From positions 1 to 30,651 of IMG/VR virus record IMGVR_UViG_3300031578_000234: 30,651 nucleotides of DNA; one strand, 5' to 3'. Below, piece by piece: positions 29,785 through 30,651 of the stretch (positions are counted from its first letter, which is position 1; every line of letters starts with the position of its first letter). Source of the DNA: a virus. The position numbers and the translations under genes are program-made. A model generated the notes under the pieces. That model ran no database searches. It saw nothing but the letters and a program-made list of their open reading frames with translations, and was not told the origin of the DNA.

Positions 29785-30375
29785 ATGGCACTTATTAAAA
29801 AAACTGCTATAGATGGATTAAAAAAAGAAGACACTGGAGGGGCTGGTGCAGACGCACTTACTACTGGAATAGCTTTTCTTTGCGATGGAATTAAAGACGA
29901 GCCAGTATGGGGTGCTGGTACTAACTGGCAGATCCATTATGCATATGGGCTTGATCTTGGATCTCCTACTTCAGTTAGTAAAATTATTGTTTATGATAAT
30001 AGAGATACTGATAATTTTTATGCTGGTAGAGATGATACAGATGTTTGGGTATCAGATGATAACGTAACCTATTCATTTTTAAAAACTTTTAGTGATCCAA
30101 CAAGAACTGGTTCTGGTTCTGGTTATGCGGTCTGGGAATTAGAATTAGATGAGCCAGTTAGTTATAGATATTTTAAAGTATTTTGTTCCTCTGCCGCTGA
30201 CGGTCTTTGGGTAGATGGCGGCTATTGGTGCCAGATATCCGAATTAGAAGCATGGGGAGAATCTGAGGAAGAAGGCGGAGAAACAGAAGGATGGAGCGGT
30301 AAAATATTAGGCATATCGCCAACAAAAATATTAGGAATTTCGAAAGCAAACATTGTAAAAATCTGTGGGGTATAA
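29785..30375 (+). CDS. discoidin-like sugar-binding virion protein
   Basis: 196 residues. Residues ~30-155 read as a galactose-binding (F5/8 type C-like) beta-sandwich: GSPTSVSKIIVYDNRDTD, DDTDVWVSDDNVTYSFLKTF, WELELDEPVSYRYFKVF and ISELEAWG. Such domains usually bind glycans. An acidic linker (EEEGGETEG) follows, then three short repeats (GKILGIS, TKILGIS, VKICGV) of a kind that I recall at the ends of other phage virion proteins. The start follows gaggtaggttaat. A role in contacting host surface sugar is inferred from the domain. Confidence 0.65.
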   Translation: MALIKKTAIDGLKKEDTGGAGADALTTGIAFLCDGIKDEPVWGAGTNWQIHYAYGLDLGSPTSVSKIIVYDNRDTDNFYAGRDDTDVWVSDDNVTYSFLKTFSDPTRTGSGSGYAVWELELDEPVSYRYFKVFCSSAADGLWVDGGYWCQISELEAWGESEEEGGETEGWSGKILGISPTKILGISKANIVKICGV

Positions 30376-30651
30376 ATGGCTATAAATATATATGCAAGGA
30401 ATGTATTAACAGGTGGTGGCTCAAAAGCACTTGATGCTCTTGATGGATTAGCACTATATAATAGTGACATAGCTATAACTTTTACACAAGATTATACTTA
30501 TATACATTATCTCGATGAGGAGTCTGGAGCCGCTGAAAATTCTCCTTATGTGATCGAGCCTGATAATAATGCAGAAAATAAGCGTTGGTTATTAATTGGA
30601 ACCACTGAAAAAGATATTAGAGATTATATTAATACTATTAGTGGGTCTTTA
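30376..30651 (+). CDS. tail fibre anchor, truncated by window edge
   Basis: An open frame of 92 codons with no stop before the end, beginning directly after the previous stop (taaATG). The product (AINIYARNVLTGGGSKALDA, DYTYIHYLDEESGAAENSPY, IEPDNNAENKRWLL) is clearly paralogous to residues ~1-75 of the gene at 28876, then turns into a shaft-like motif (YINTISGSL). A second fibre with a different tip is likely, but its C-terminus is outside the window. Confidence 0.8.
   Translation, partial: MAINIYARNVLTGGGSKALDALDGLALYNSDIAITFTQDYTYIHYLDEESGAAENSPYVIEPDNNAENKRWLLIGTTEKDIRDYINTISGSL

Noticed and set aside
1-30651. Stop-codon reassignment (TAG read as an amino acid), suggested by TAG-rich tracts
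   Set aside because: Several well-supported genes end in TAG at sensible lengths and next to ribosome sites, and no gene contains in-frame TAG.

Overview
The window is a stretch of an AT-rich tailed-phage genome (Caudoviricetes) in which every convincing gene lies on the + strand. It carries the packaging, head, short-tail/DNA-ejection and fibre modules. A podovirus-like morphology is inferred: a T7/P22-type portal is followed by scaffold, major capsid, a head-tail adaptor and a propeller-type tail protein, then several very large ejection-type proteins, and no tape-measure, tail-tube or sheath gene is visible. Nearly every gene has a strong AAGGAGG-type ribosome binding site, so the host uses Shine-Dalgarno initiation, and genes end in ordinary TAA/TAG/TGA stops. 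The host cannot be named from the sequence. No tRNA, replication, lysis, integrase or CRISPR locus is seen.

Left end (1-1821): an unusual, mostly gene-free region. It holds tracts built almost only of TAG/TAC/TAA/ACT-type triplets, a 73-bp perfect direct repeat, 19-bp tandem repeats with TCGA about once per helical turn, several palindromes, and one credible small gene for a ribbon-helix-helix (RHH) DNA-binding protein. The RHH gene has a palindrome next to a perfect TATAAT box. The region ends in a terminator-like hairpin and a structured leader ahead of the terminase genes.

Packaging and head (1822-12884): small terminase; large terminase interrupted by a 349-residue LAGLIDADG intein placed inside the nuclease active-site motif; a small membrane protein; portal; three small proteins, the last resembling capsid 'staple' proteins; scaffold; major capsid protein; a beta-rich decoration-type candidate; two small proteins; and a head-tail adaptor. 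Hairpins sit in most gaps around the capsid gene.

Tail and ejection (12886-26009): an 800-residue propeller/nozzle-like protein with a duplicated domain, a 51-residue gene, a cysteine-rich Ig-like protein, a small basic protein, and then four ejection/internal-virion candidates. The largest (1419 aa) matches the LPD38 region of polyvalent proteins and the last (930 aa) starts with a LysM domain. Three of the four contain fresh-looking in-frame tandem duplications.

Fibres (26033-30651): eight virion/fibre-type proteins, including an Mtd-like N-terminal domain with coiled-coil repeats, a tryptophan-rich modular repeat protein, a discoidin-like sugar-binding protein, and two paralogous fibre anchors, the second cut by the window edge.
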